DNA of 64,000 bases from Effrenium voratum (GCA_963377175.1 CAUJNA010003779.1:76001-140000), one strand, 5' to 3'. Shown: positions 32,111 through 40,439, counted from the stretch's first letter. The notes: generated by a model from the sequence alone, not told the origin. A program made the numbers and translations.

Positions 32111-33802
32111 CTACCTCATCAATGGGAACAAAGTCCGGTTCGTCGTTGCATTCGGGTTCATACTCCTCGTTCTCATAGATCTCGGCCTCATCCTCATCGA
32201 TTTGATCAAATCACAGTCGAAATGAGTTTCTCCAGTCCATTCGTGGTTACCTCCACGGTCGTTTTCGGCCTGGAACCAGTTTTCGTCAACAACGAATTCG
32301 GTCGATCCGTCCAGATAGTTGAGGACTGTACTCCGCCTCCTGCCAAGGTCTTTGATCTTGACTGGACAGCTCGTCCCTATCGGGATAAAGAGCTCGGTTC
32401 GCGCTTCAACGTGGACGCGAGTGAGAACCTTCTCGTCTTCATTTGCGATCCAGTGGTCTCCTCCTTCATCAACGTCCTCTGAGTCGATCTTTCCAGCATG
32501 TCTGAAGTCGTTTTGGGCGTTTTGAACCCCCCCCTTTCTATCCCTGCGAATCTTGGGAGCAATGGGGTAGAAGTCGACCAGACAACCAAACGGCAGAATG
32601 ACTCCGCTGAAGTTCCCGTCACCGTGGCGTCGCATCCACGGTGATCCCTCACCGCGATTTTCAATATTCCTTGCCATGGAAAAATGCCTAACGGCAAATG
32701 GCCACCATCGAGGGACAAATCCAGCTTGACGCAGGAGCACACGTGCCCCATGAAGGACAAGCTTGACCTTATTTTCGATCAGGCCGTTGGTCTTGGGCAT
32801 GCCCGGCGTGGAAAGTCGGTGCAATGCTCCAAGCGTAGTGACAGCATTCTTTAGCTCTGGGGCCTGGTCGCTGTACACTAACTTCAGAGTTTGCCCCCCT
32901 GCAAACCTGCGAAATGCCTCCAGCGTATTGCTACGGGATCTGGACTGCACAGGAAGGACTTCGAGGTAGTCAGTAGCGAGGTCATAGAACACTATCGCGT
33001 CTGCTTCGCCATGAAAGCCTCGATCCTTCAATCCTCTCAACACCATCGTGTCGGCGGTGGTTAGGTCCCCGAAACTTACCACGTCATGCGCAGCAGCACC
33101 ACCTTTGCGGCGAAGCTTGACATTCTCCATTTTCGCACGCTGGCAGTGCGGGCAATAGGGGTTCTTCGGGAGATGCGTAAGCATATGGCGAAGCGTCTTA
33201 GCATCAGCCCGCCACTCAGCCTCTGTGCGTAGCCCGGAGAGAAAGTTTATCTCGACAATGTCACCATCATCCCCTTCCCCTGAGCCAGGAAAAGGTGGTG
33301 AGCGGCTATCGCCCTCACCCCCCTGTTCTGCCTTTCCGGGAAGAGCAACGGTCTCGCACTTGACCTGAAACCACGTTTCACCCGTCCAAGGGACATCAGA
33401 TGCTATCGCATGCTGATCTCTTTCGGATAACTCCCATAGACTATCAACCAGCACCTCATGGGTAACCCCATTTCGGTGAATGACAGTTTTCCTGTAGTTA
33501 TCCAATCGATCAACCCCAACGGGACACTCATCACCTGTCGGCACAAACTTTGCTTTACGCGGAAGCCGGTGCTCCTTCACAACATGGCCCGACCGCTCAG
33601 TGCGCCAGGTGTCCTGTAGCTCACTCTTGGCCGTGAGTTCAGATCTACGCGGCGGAACCTCGCTGACTTCATGCCCTTGATACGCCACACCGGGGGCAGG
33701 CATAGCAGGAAGTGGTTCAGCATCATCAAGAGTGGGAGAAACAAACTGAGTGTCACCATGAGGAAGGTACGGCACGTTGTTGATGACATCCAATGTCACC
33801 AT
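32111..33802 (-). CDS. Integrase with duplicated flanking module
   Basis: 563 codons. A zinc-binding HHCC domain (HMLTHLPKNPYCPHC, near 205-220) is followed by the DDE core: D in SFGDLTTAD (about 247), D in VYSDQAPELK (about 311) and E in NGLIENKV (about 342). The enzyme inserts the cDNA copy. An unusual feature is a module of about 65 residues present on both sides of the core (about 85-155 and 470-540), each with F(V/I)P(T/I)G..CPV, R(K/S)TV and WTGET(W/H)F. The last 40 residues of this frame are out-of-phase low complexity; a -1 step near 32,212 enters the acidic linker that leads into pol. Confidence 0.9.
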   Translation of the reverse strand: MVTLDVINNVPYLPHGDTQFVSPTLDDAEPLPAMPAPGVAYQGHEVSEVPPRRSELTAKSELQDTWRTERSGHVVKEHRLPRKAKFVPTGDECPVGVDRLDNYRKTVIHRNGVTHEVLVDSLWELSERDQHAIASDVPWTGETWFQVKCETVALPGKAEQGGEGDSRSPPFPGSGEGDDGDIVEINFLSGLRTEAEWRADAKTLRHMLTHLPKNPYCPHCQRAKMENVKLRRKGGAAAHDVVSFGDLTTADTMVLRGLKDRGFHGEADAIVFYDLATDYLEVLPVQSRSRSNTLEAFRRFAGGQTLKLVYSDQAPELKNAVTTLGALHRLSTPGMPKTNGLIENKVKLVLHGARVLLRQAGFVPRWWPFAVRHFSMARNIENRGEGSPWMRRHGDGNFSGVILPFGCLVDFYPIAPKIRRDRKGGVQNAQNDFRHAGKIDSEDVDEGGDHWIANEDEKVLTRVHVEARTELFIPIGTSCPVKIKDLGRRRSTVLNYLDGSTEFVVDENWFQAENDRGGNHEWTGETHFDCDLIKSMRMRPRSMRTRSMNPNATTNRTLFPLMR

Positions 33803-34722
33803 ACGGCCCGAAGGACACCCATGTCCATACAGCGCTTGCCAACGGATATGATGGATGGAGTGGACTCAAGGACGTGTGCCTCAATCACCTCGTCCAGGTT
33901 GCCAACATCAGCATCAACACGACCAGCGGTGCGAGTCGCCCCGTTAGCAGTGTGCAGCGCGTGGGTGTGCCCGCCTTTGGCAATCAGGGCCCTATCGGGT
34001 CCTTTCAAATCACCAAGACCGACCAGATCCATTGGGCAACCAGTATCTACCAGCCACCTCACCCCGCCGTATCCAACAGGTGCAGCAACCTTCTGAGTGT
34101 ATCTCGGCTTTCGAACAACGCGATGTCCCCGCACATCCCCAGGGTTGGTGTCGATGTCTTCGTCGTCGTCTAAGAGCACTTGGGCGTGAACAGCCGCTGC
34201 CCTTATCAGAGCACTTTGAACCTCCCTAGCAATTTTCTTTCGAGATGGGAACTTTTTCGCATTTGGATGGCTGTATCCAGCCTCTCGGCAACGATTCACG
34301 ACCCTGCCCGTATTGTCATTCTCAATTGAGACAACAAACACATCAGGGAGATCGGGAATCTTGACCCTCAGAGGTTCCCTATCGGGACCCTTCGGGAAGT
34401 ACTTGTTCCTCCAGGACAGCACAACCTCCGCATCATCGCAGTACCAAAACGTCGTCTTGGTATCACTTCGTCTTGGGAGTCTCCTGAACAAGGTCGCTCG
34501 GGGATCACTGAAGTTCACCCCGATATCCTCGATCACGGTTCCATTTGCGTCAACGGTCCTTCTCCAAATGACATGTTCCCATTTAGGACCTCCACCTGTA
34601 GTACCGGAGAAGAATAACGCGCCTCGCTCGCTTTTCTCCCAACTGCTAACGCAAGGAGGGAGACAACCCGGCGCAGACCCACCGGTAGCTGGGGCAACAG
34701 CCCACATAGCTGGACACGCCAC
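33796..34722 (-). CDS. Retroelement aspartic protease
   Basis: 308 codons. The catalytic triplet lies in VRWLVDTGCPMDLVGLGDL near residue 225, the active-site strand of retropepsins that cut the polyprotein. The frame is open upstream of its GTG to the gag stop, and a -1 shift at GGATTTTTAGG (34,761-34,773) would fuse gag and protease. It overlaps the integrase frame in ATGGTGA, again a -1 relation. Confidence 0.85.
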   Translation of the reverse strand: MACPAMWAVAPATGGSAPGCLPPCVSSWEKSERGALFFSGTTGGGPKWEHVIWRRTVDANGTVIEDIGVNFSDPRATLFRRLPRRSDTKTTFWYCDDAEVVLSWRNKYFPKGPDREPLRVKIPDLPDVFVVSIENDNTGRVVNRCREAGYSHPNAKKFPSRKKIAREVQSALIRAAAVHAQVLLDDDEDIDTNPGDVRGHRVVRKPRYTQKVAAPVGYGGVRWLVDTGCPMDLVGLGDLKGPDRALIAKGGHTHALHTANGATRTAGRVDADVGNLDEVIEAHVLESTPSIISVGKRCMDMGVLRAVW

Positions 34723-34760
34723 AACAACACGGTTGGCCTCAGGGTAACGGCCCGCCCCGC

Positions 34761-36587
34761 CTAAAAATCCGTCAATCCTTGAGCGGGGCTGTCGAGACGC
34801 CTCGCCTCCCTATCGGGAGGACTGGGCGTGGGCGACCTAGGGGTATCCCCCTCCTCATCCTCAACAACCGGACCAGCAGTAGTACGAGGCGTGATAGGCT
34901 TCGTACCTGGTGGTGGCTTTTGATGCAGGTACTTGCACGGCTGAGCTGTGCACTTGCCATACATCCAGTCGTAGCAGTATCCGAAGAACATAGGCTTGTC
35001 CCTAACGGGCCTATCCCCAGTCCTCGGCGTAGAGGGTGCAGCGGGGTTCCTTGGGCTCTTGTCGTGCTCGAACCTGCACTCCCGGCCATACTGGCACTTC
35101 CCGGTCTTCGTATACTCCCAGCATACCCGATCAGCAGGCCCAGCGGGGGACTGTCTTCTCGGCGACTTGGGAGACGGTGTGCGCTTGTCCCTCTGACTGC
35201 CTCTTCCAGGAGAAGCTCTGTCTCTCTGACTGCTTCTTCCGGGCGAAGATGATCTTGGCTTCCCTTCAAATTTCCCATCCCTTCCGGGCCTAACGGACCT
35301 TGAAGGGCTCGGATCACTCTTCCTGGCAAGTGGGTCGTACCGCCGCACAACACCAGGAGCACCGGGATGCCGATCCCTCTCACGGGAGTGAGAGCCGGAT
35401 CGTGACCTCTGCTCATGAAACGTCTGGTACATCTGAAGCGTGTTCTGTCGCTTCTGCCATCGCTCAACACAGTCCTGACAAGCCTTATAAAGCCACGCGA
35501 AAGACCTAACGGTCACATGATCCCACCTCTCGATGTCAGGCCGCATACAGCGTAGATGACGAACGTTCTCAATGAACACAGCTAATAGTACCCCATCATC
35601 GATCTTCTTCCTGATCCCAGAAATGAGATTGTCCCAGGTGCTCAGATAACTCCGGAGCCTAGCTTCATCGTCGGAGTGACCTGTTTGCCGACACTTGAGA
35701 CTGGTCAACTCGGCAATCTTGAAGGTCTGGTCGTCCTCGACTCCAGTCGGCAGGTGATTCAGCAGAAGCTTCAAGATCTGTCTCCCCTTGATGCCCTGGG
35801 GAGGATTCATATTCTGAGCGGCTTCGGTCAGGCGATTCATCTTGTCCCTAACAGCCCTGGTCTTGATACACTCCCTGATAGCACTCGTGAAGTTGGAATC
35901 TAAAATCGGGTACTTGCAGGGTCCACCAAGAGCATCATAGTCAAGCCTCTCAGTCTCTGAAATCCACGCTAACGCGTAGTCAGAATCAAAGCTGAAAGCA
36001 TTCCTGACCCTTTCCTTTATCTCGGAAAGCCACTCCCGCAGCTTATCAGCTGTCGGCTCAGCAGGTAGCACTATCGTGTTGCACTTATGATGGAACCGAT
36101 CCTTATCGACAACGGTGGAAATCAGAGCCCCTATCGGGGTACATGAGGTAATCCTGCAACTTTCACACAGTCTAGCAGGCATAGGGCAGCAAACTTCACA
36201 CGCCCTCATTCCACAACCAACGCAAGGGACAAGAGGGAAACCAGGCTCAGGGATCCTGCTACACTTAGTGCATCTGTCCCGTCCATCATCTCCCCTCAAG
36301 GCTTCAGGGAGAAACCCACCATCTCCCTGCCTACCGGCCCCATTTACGCTGTAGCCAAGGCTAAGACCTGGCCCAAGGTTACCACCGCTCGCAACACTCG
36401 AGGGGTAACCTGCAGCATCGTTGGGCTGACTAACGCCAGCGCCAACCCCTTGGTGGCTAACGCCACCTCCGTAGGCAGGACCATAGAAACTGGAACCACA
36501 CTGATTGTTCCCAGCTTCATGAGTGTCAGCAGCACTACCATAGGACCCAGGTGCCACCAGGGTAACCCCCGGTAGGAGCCCCTCCAC
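34761..36587 (-). CDS. gag: Gag-like capsid/nucleocapsid protein with CCCH fingers
   Basis: 608 codons. A Cys-rich zinc cluster (CTKC...CVGCGMRACEVCC, about 105-150) precedes a helical capsid-like domain (about 190-385) and a Ser/Arg/Pro-rich region (SPGRSSQRD repeats). Two CCCH fingers close the protein: C-x7-C-x5-C-x3-H near 487 and C-x7-C-x4-C-x3-H near 535. Copia Gag proteins normally carry a CCHC knuckle; CCCH fingers would be an alternative RNA-binding device (inference). The nominal start is GTG; the true entry is likely from the upstream frame by a -1 step in a GGGGG run that is part of a hairpin (36,556-36,573). Confidence 0.75.
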   Translation of the reverse strand: MEGLLPGVTLVAPGSYGSAADTHEAGNNQCGSSFYGPAYGGGVSHQGVGAGVSQPNDAAGYPSSVASGGNLGPGLSLGYSVNGAGRQGDGGFLPEALRGDDGRDRCTKCSRIPEPGFPLVPCVGCGMRACEVCCPMPARLCESCRITSCTPIGALISTVVDKDRFHHKCNTIVLPAEPTADKLREWLSEIKERVRNAFSFDSDYALAWISETERLDYDALGGPCKYPILDSNFTSAIRECIKTRAVRDKMNRLTEAAQNMNPPQGIKGRQILKLLLNHLPTGVEDDQTFKIAELTSLKCRQTGHSDDEARLRSYLSTWDNLISGIRKKIDDGVLLAVFIENVRHLRCMRPDIERWDHVTVRSFAWLYKACQDCVERWQKRQNTLQMYQTFHEQRSRSGSHSRERDRHPGAPGVVRRYDPLARKSDPSPSRSVRPGRDGKFEGKPRSSSPGRSSQRDRASPGRGSQRDKRTPSPKSPRRQSPAGPADRVCWEYTKTGKCQYGRECRFEHDKSPRNPAAPSTPRTGDRPVRDKPMFFGYCYDWMYGKCTAQPCKYLHQKPPPGTKPITPRTTAGPVVEDEEGDTPRSPTPSPPDREARRLDSPAQGLTDF

Positions 36588-37615
36588 TCGGCTTCAGGAG
36601 GTCCAGTGAGACCTTGGCCTCCGCCGGGATGTCCAGGGCCTGGTGGTGGAAATGGACCATATCCATGACCACCACTTCCGCCCCCACCTTGGCCGGGTGG
36701 TCCGCCTTGCCCACCTCCTCCCCCAGGAGGAGGAGGAGGGGGCGGTCCAGCTACAACGCGTTCATGCCGAATATTACAGCGCGCACATCGCTCGACGCCA
36801 TCATTGCCAAAATGACTGTGGTCCTCGCAGATGTGGTTCGCACACTCCGTGCAGGTGTACATGGGAACCTCCTGGGCACTTTTATGACACGCCCAGCATT
36901 TCATCTTCAAGAAGTGACAATTGCAACAGTCCCCATCGTCGCCCCGGCAAAGCCTGCAAAACTCACGATTGCACGTAACACATGAGAATTCAGCGTCCGG
37001 GTGCCTACGGTCGTTGGGTTCATCGAGGGCACAGATCTTTGGCGCACCTGGGCCACCGGTACCGGGAGCTCGTCTTGCAGCCGGTGCCGAGGCCTGTCCA
37101 CGATCAGATGGAGTTCCAGGGGTCCTCCAGCTATCGCCGGGACTCTGGATGTCGGCACGAGCTCTATTTTCAGGAGCCGGGACTCTGGATGTCGGCATGG
37201 GTCCTATTACCCCTACCACCTCCTGGATGACGGTCTGGGTTCGGAGAGACGCTCCCGCTATCGCGGATCGGCCTATCCAGGTTCGGAGAGATGCTCCCGC
37301 TATCGCGGATTGGCCTTTCCCCCCTCGATTGCCGACTCCGGACCTCAGATCCCCTATCGGGGACGGCAGCAGGCCTCGGGCTCCTATTCCTACCCACATC
37401 CCTGTTGGGAGAAACAGAAATGTCCCCCCTTTCGCGTGCGCGGGGGCCATCCCTCGCACGCCCTGGCGGTGAATGCAACCTGTCAGGCAGTCCCCGAGCC
37501 CTCCTGCTTCTGCTGTCAGCCCTCTCCCTATCGGGATTAATGGGATGCCTGCTTGCATGAGAAGGATCGACCCTACCGGGCACATCTGGCAAAGCGTGAT
37601 CAGCCAAATCAACAC
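36344..37615 (-). CDS. Gag-region frame 3: Cys-rich zinc-binding protein with Pro/Gly tail
   Basis: 423 codons. Only the middle is likely real coding: an 11-Cys region (CVTCNREFCRLCRGDDGD...CWACHKS...CTECANHICEDH...CARC, about 215-285) resembling B-box/PHD-type zinc folds, followed by a run of prolines and Gly/Gln/Pro-rich sequence. The 3' part overlaps the capsid frame out of phase. The upstream part overlaps the 586-codon frame, the switch lying in a 22-bp repeat with 40-nt spacing (37,136-37,157 and 37,176-37,197). Confidence 0.6.
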   Translation of the reverse strand: MLIWLITLCQMCPVGSILLMQAGIPLIPIGRGLTAEAGGLGDCLTGCIHRQGVRGMAPAHAKGGTFLFLPTGMWVGIGARGLLPSPIGDLRSGVGNRGGKGQSAIAGASLRTWIGRSAIAGASLRTQTVIQEVVGVIGPMPTSRVPAPENRARADIQSPGDSWRTPGTPSDRGQASAPAARRAPGTGGPGAPKICALDEPNDRRHPDAEFSCVTCNREFCRLCRGDDGDCCNCHFLKMKCWACHKSAQEVPMYTCTECANHICEDHSHFGNDGVERCARCNIRHERVVAGPPPPPPPGGGGGQGGPPGQGGGGSGGHGYGPFPPPGPGHPGGGQGLTGPPEAEWRGSYRGLPWWHLGPMVVLLTLMKLGTISVVPVSMVLPTEVALATKGLALALVSPTMLQVTPRVLRAVVTLGQVLALATA

Positions 37616-38930
37616 CTCCGCCCGCTCTCACCGGAAGGCCAGTACCCCGACCGTTACCTTCTCCGGGAGTGGGCGTCGGAGACCTGATTCTATGTCCCTG
37701 CCCCGCAAAGGCGTTGTATCCAACGTTCCGGCTGGGTTGTTGAGGATTCATCTGATTATCTTGAACCCCCTGAATGATGTCAGCAGCCTCATCAACATGA
37801 CCTTCAATATCAGTAAGCTGAGCCATGATCCTGTTGTTCATTCCATTAAGAGTACGTATGTTACTCTCAGTAGTAGTGAGTCTCCGCATTGCGCCTTCAA
37901 GCGTGCTCCGAAATGAATCGAGTTCACGCCTAACGGCGGACCGCGCTTGATCACTGTTCGCAGGGAGACTGCGGATCTGCCTTCTGATGTCATCAAGAAC
38001 TTGATTCAGAATCCCCGAGCTCGCTTCGTACTGCTCAACGCGGGACTTCAAGGTCTCAAACCTCGCGATGACATCGTCATGATCCCCATGGTGTCGTTGA
38101 ACTCCGCGAGATAGATCCTGGACCTTTCGATTGACTTCGTCAATTGCTTCATGCCAGTCCTGCGGGGACACAGGCCCTGATGATCTATCGATCGCCTGGG
38201 ACCCCCTCCCACTTCGCAGCCTCGACATCCGATTAGCAAGAATGGTTTGTTCTTCATTAATGCCACCAATAGATTCGGAGGCCCACTTAGCAAACTTCTC
38301 GTGTTCAAGAAGAGCCTTCTCGAGCTTCAGGTTTAACTCCCTGAAGCTCGCGCTTGCCCCACTGCTGGTAGCCCTATCGGGCGGTTGCGCAGCAGGGTTC
38401 AAATCCCATTCACCTGCTGGCGTCCGCATCCCAACGGTTTTCTCTACCGAGAACATCCGTCCCTCAAGCTTATCCAAGTCCTTATGGATCTCATCCTCGG
38501 AAGCAGCATGACTCCTGCGGTTGGCCTCACGATTCTCCTTAACCATCTGAATAATCTGACCAGTTGCGATCTCATTGTCCTTTACAGATTCATGGATCTC
38601 GTGAGAAAGCAAATTGATCCTCTGATCCACGATTTCAGCCTGTTCATCGATGGCTTGCCTCACAATAGCTTTGCTGTCAGGAATAACTTCCCTTGCAAAC
38701 CGTTGAACTATCATTCGCATCCTACCGGCATCAGATTGAGTCGCAATCTCAGCTGCCAGGCGATCGACCTTGTTCTTCGTCTGTCGACTCTCGTCGCTCC
38801 ATTCCCTTCGCATGGAACTCACCTGACCGTTCAGTAACCTGATTTGGTCAGCAAAAATATGGAACGCCTTCGCGACTGAGCCAGAAACCTCACCCCTCTC
38901 GAGCATCTCCTGGATGTGCAAATCGAACAC
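37170..38930 (-). CDS. Gag-region frame 2: coiled-coil protein
   Basis: 586 codons, rich in heptad-like helices (for example QIRLLNGQVSSMRREWSDE and LEGRMFSVEKTVG), so probably a long coiled-coil scaffold. The last 100 residues are Arg/Asp/Pro/Ser-rich and contain a 14-residue tandem duplication (PIRDSGS(I/V)SPN(L/P)DR). The frame is open about 140 nt upstream of the nominal start, back to the stop of the previous frame at 39,071; a -1 step at CCCCGATAG would join them. No enzymatic family recognised. Confidence 0.6.
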   Translation of the reverse strand: MFDLHIQEMLERGEVSGSVAKAFHIFADQIRLLNGQVSSMRREWSDESRQTKNKVDRLAAEIATQSDAGRMRMIVQRFAREVIPDSKAIVRQAIDEQAEIVDQRINLLSHEIHESVKDNEIATGQIIQMVKENREANRRSHAASEDEIHKDLDKLEGRMFSVEKTVGMRTPAGEWDLNPAAQPPDRATSSGASASFRELNLKLEKALLEHEKFAKWASESIGGINEEQTILANRMSRLRSGRGSQAIDRSSGPVSPQDWHEAIDEVNRKVQDLSRGVQRHHGDHDDVIARFETLKSRVEQYEASSGILNQVLDDIRRQIRSLPANSDQARSAVRRELDSFRSTLEGAMRRLTTTESNIRTLNGMNNRIMAQLTDIEGHVDEAADIIQGVQDNQMNPQQPSRNVGYNAFAGQGHRIRSPTPTPGEGNGRGTGLPVRAGGGVDLADHALPDVPGRVDPSHASRHPINPDRERADSRSRRARGLPDRLHSPPGRARDGPRARERGDISVSPNRDVGRNRSPRPAAVPDRGSEVRSRQSRGERPIRDSGSISPNLDRPIRDSGSVSPNPDRHPGGGRGNRTHADIQSPGS

Positions 38931-39070
38931 CTCCTTTGCCCTAGCGTCACCTGACTCGCCGGAAGACTGGGATCTGAGGGCCGGAGGAGTCGATATCTCG
39001 ATCCTCTCAGGAGCCCCACTAGCCCCGGCATGTCTTCTGGGGTCTACTCGGGGTAGATCCCCTTCTCCGG

Positions 39071-39796
39071 CTATCGGGGATCAATGTTGGATGCACGAGA
39101 CTCGGGAGTAGAGTGAATGTGAACATCAGCAGGATCAGGCATCTCCTCATCCTGCGGAGTTGAACCCATTGGTGAGGGGCTAGCCCTCCTCGCCTTTGAC
39201 CTATCGGTCTCAATGGCCAGGGGTGACGGCCTCTTCGCAGAAGCACTACGTTCCCTGGCGGTCGAGCCCCATCGAGGTGTAAACTCGTTGCTAGACCTTA
39301 GCGTTTCAAGGTCACTGGTATCTCGCCCTAACGGGCTAGCGATCGACGGACGATCTTCGATTCCGAGTGCATCGGCAAGCCGACCATCTCTTGCACCTGT
39401 CCCAACGACATCGGCAGCCCGTTCAGTGATCCTCGGCGAACCAGTAACCCGGTTCGAGTTCTCGTCTCTCTGATGCAGCGGACCTCCAAATGTAATGTTG
39501 GGAAAAGGGGGAACGTTCGGGGTGTCACCAATCACTGGGGGACCTATCGGTCCCTCCCGGTCATGGATGGCCTCCAATCCCCTAAGAACTTCCCGGCTAT
39601 CCCTGGCTCTCTCTCTCTCGCTCCGGGCGTCCCTGTCAACATGAAGGTCCCTGGCGGCTCCACGAGAGAGGCTCCTGGGCCTCGCGGCACCGGCGTGACT
39701 GATCCTCTTCTTCATCACGACGATCCGCAAATGCGGCATAATCCTCATCATTATCAAACTCAAACTCGGCAGCAACAGGATTGGGCCTATCGGCAT
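39071..39796 (-). CDS. Gag-region frame 1b, disordered
   Basis: 241 codons, of which the first 35 overlap the preceding frame out of phase. The rest is Arg/Asp/Ser/Pro-rich and probably continues the N-terminal protein after a +1 step near 39,700. It ends at CGA TAG inside a hairpin (39,056-39,082). Confidence 0.5.
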   Translation of the reverse strand: MPIGPILLLPSLSLIMMRIMPHLRIVVMKKRISHAGAARPRSLSRGAARDLHVDRDARSERERARDSREVLRGLEAIHDREGPIGPPVIGDTPNVPPFPNITFGGPLHQRDENSNRVTGSPRITERAADVVGTGARDGRLADALGIEDRPSIASPLGRDTSDLETLRSSNEFTPRWGSTARERSASAKRPSPLAIETDRSKARRASPSPMGSTPQDEEMPDPADVHIHSTPESRASNIDPR

Positions 39797-40385
39797 CAGA
39801 CTCCTGCTTTGCGCTACTGCCCCAGCCTGCGGTTGATTTCAACAGATCATCGTATCCGAAGCCTGTGAATTTCTTCTCCTCATGCTCATCAAACTGACCT
39901 GGGTTTTGAGAACCAGTGGATCGAGCCGAGATATCTCTCGGAGCCAAAACCATAGTCCCTGGTCCTTGCGGTCTGTCCTCAAACTCATCCGAAACCTGAG
40001 ACTCACCTGGAACAAGAGATCTCGGGGGTCGGGTCGGCATAGCCTCCGGGTCGTCCGAATGAGGGCGGGCCATGTTCATCGCCATGCTGATGAAGTCGAA
40101 CTGTCCGCGCCTGTGACCTGATTTAGGGCCGCTCCTATCGGAGCGAACCCTTCGTGTCTGCTCATCATCGGTGGCCTGACGGAAAATGCGATCGTCTCCA
40201 TCGTCGGTGTACCTGCCACGGCTTCTGGGTGTGTCCCTACCGGGATCTTCACCCCTGCGATCCTGACCTGTCGAACCTGCTTCGAAATCCTCGTAGTCAT
40301 AGTCCGGTAGGTCCTCACCTGAGCGGAGGCCCCCTAGGATGGCCTCCTCATCCACGACACTCCTTCGAGATCGTGGGGTCGACAT
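39636..40385 (-). CDS. Gag-region frame 1a: N-terminus of the element's polyprotein
   Basis: I chose the ATG at 40,385 (MSTPRSRRSVVDEEA), 55 nt inside the 5' LTR boundary and the first AUG of the internal region; an upstream TTG in the same frame is unlikely. It encodes an acidic/basic, low-complexity protein (EFEFDNDEDYAAFADRRDEE near its end). No family recognised. The last 20 residues are probably read in the wrong phase; the open continuation is the next frame. Confidence 0.6.
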   Translation of the reverse strand: MSTPRSRRSVVDEEAILGGLRSGEDLPDYDYEDFEAGSTGQDRRGEDPGRDTPRSRGRYTDDGDDRIFRQATDDEQTRRVRSDRSGPKSGHRRGQFDFISMAMNMARPHSDDPEAMPTRPPRSLVPGESQVSDEFEDRPQGPGTMVLAPRDISARSTGSQNPGQFDEHEEKKFTGFGYDDLLKSTAGWGSSAKQESDADRPNPVAAEFEFDNDEDYAAFADRRDEEEDQSRRCREAQEPLSWSRQGPSC

Positions 40386-40412
40386 AGAGCTTGTAGTTGA
40401 TGGTCTCAAGCG

Positions 40413-40429
40413 CGTAGGAAAGTCCTACG
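40413..40429 (-). other. Perfect hairpin next to the primer-binding site
   Basis: CGTAGGA-AAG-TCCTACG is a 7-bp stem with a 3-nt loop about 10 nt inside the 5' LTR. Structures next to the PBS often control priming or packaging in LTR elements (general knowledge). Confidence 0.6.
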
Positions 40430-40439
40430 GCTGATAACC
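40429..40439 (-). other. Probable primer-binding site
   Basis: Immediately after the 5' LTR the sense strand reads GGTTATCAGCC, close to the TGGTATCAGAGC site complementary to initiator Met-tRNA in many Copia elements but not identical. The priming tRNA is uncertain. Confidence 0.5.

Noticed and set aside
39056..39082. Counting the 7-bp GATCCCC/GGGGATC stem as a standard member of the hairpin family
   Set aside because: Its loop is 13 nt. It would fit only if a 9-nt insertion had enlarged an original GATA loop, which cannot be shown from one copy.
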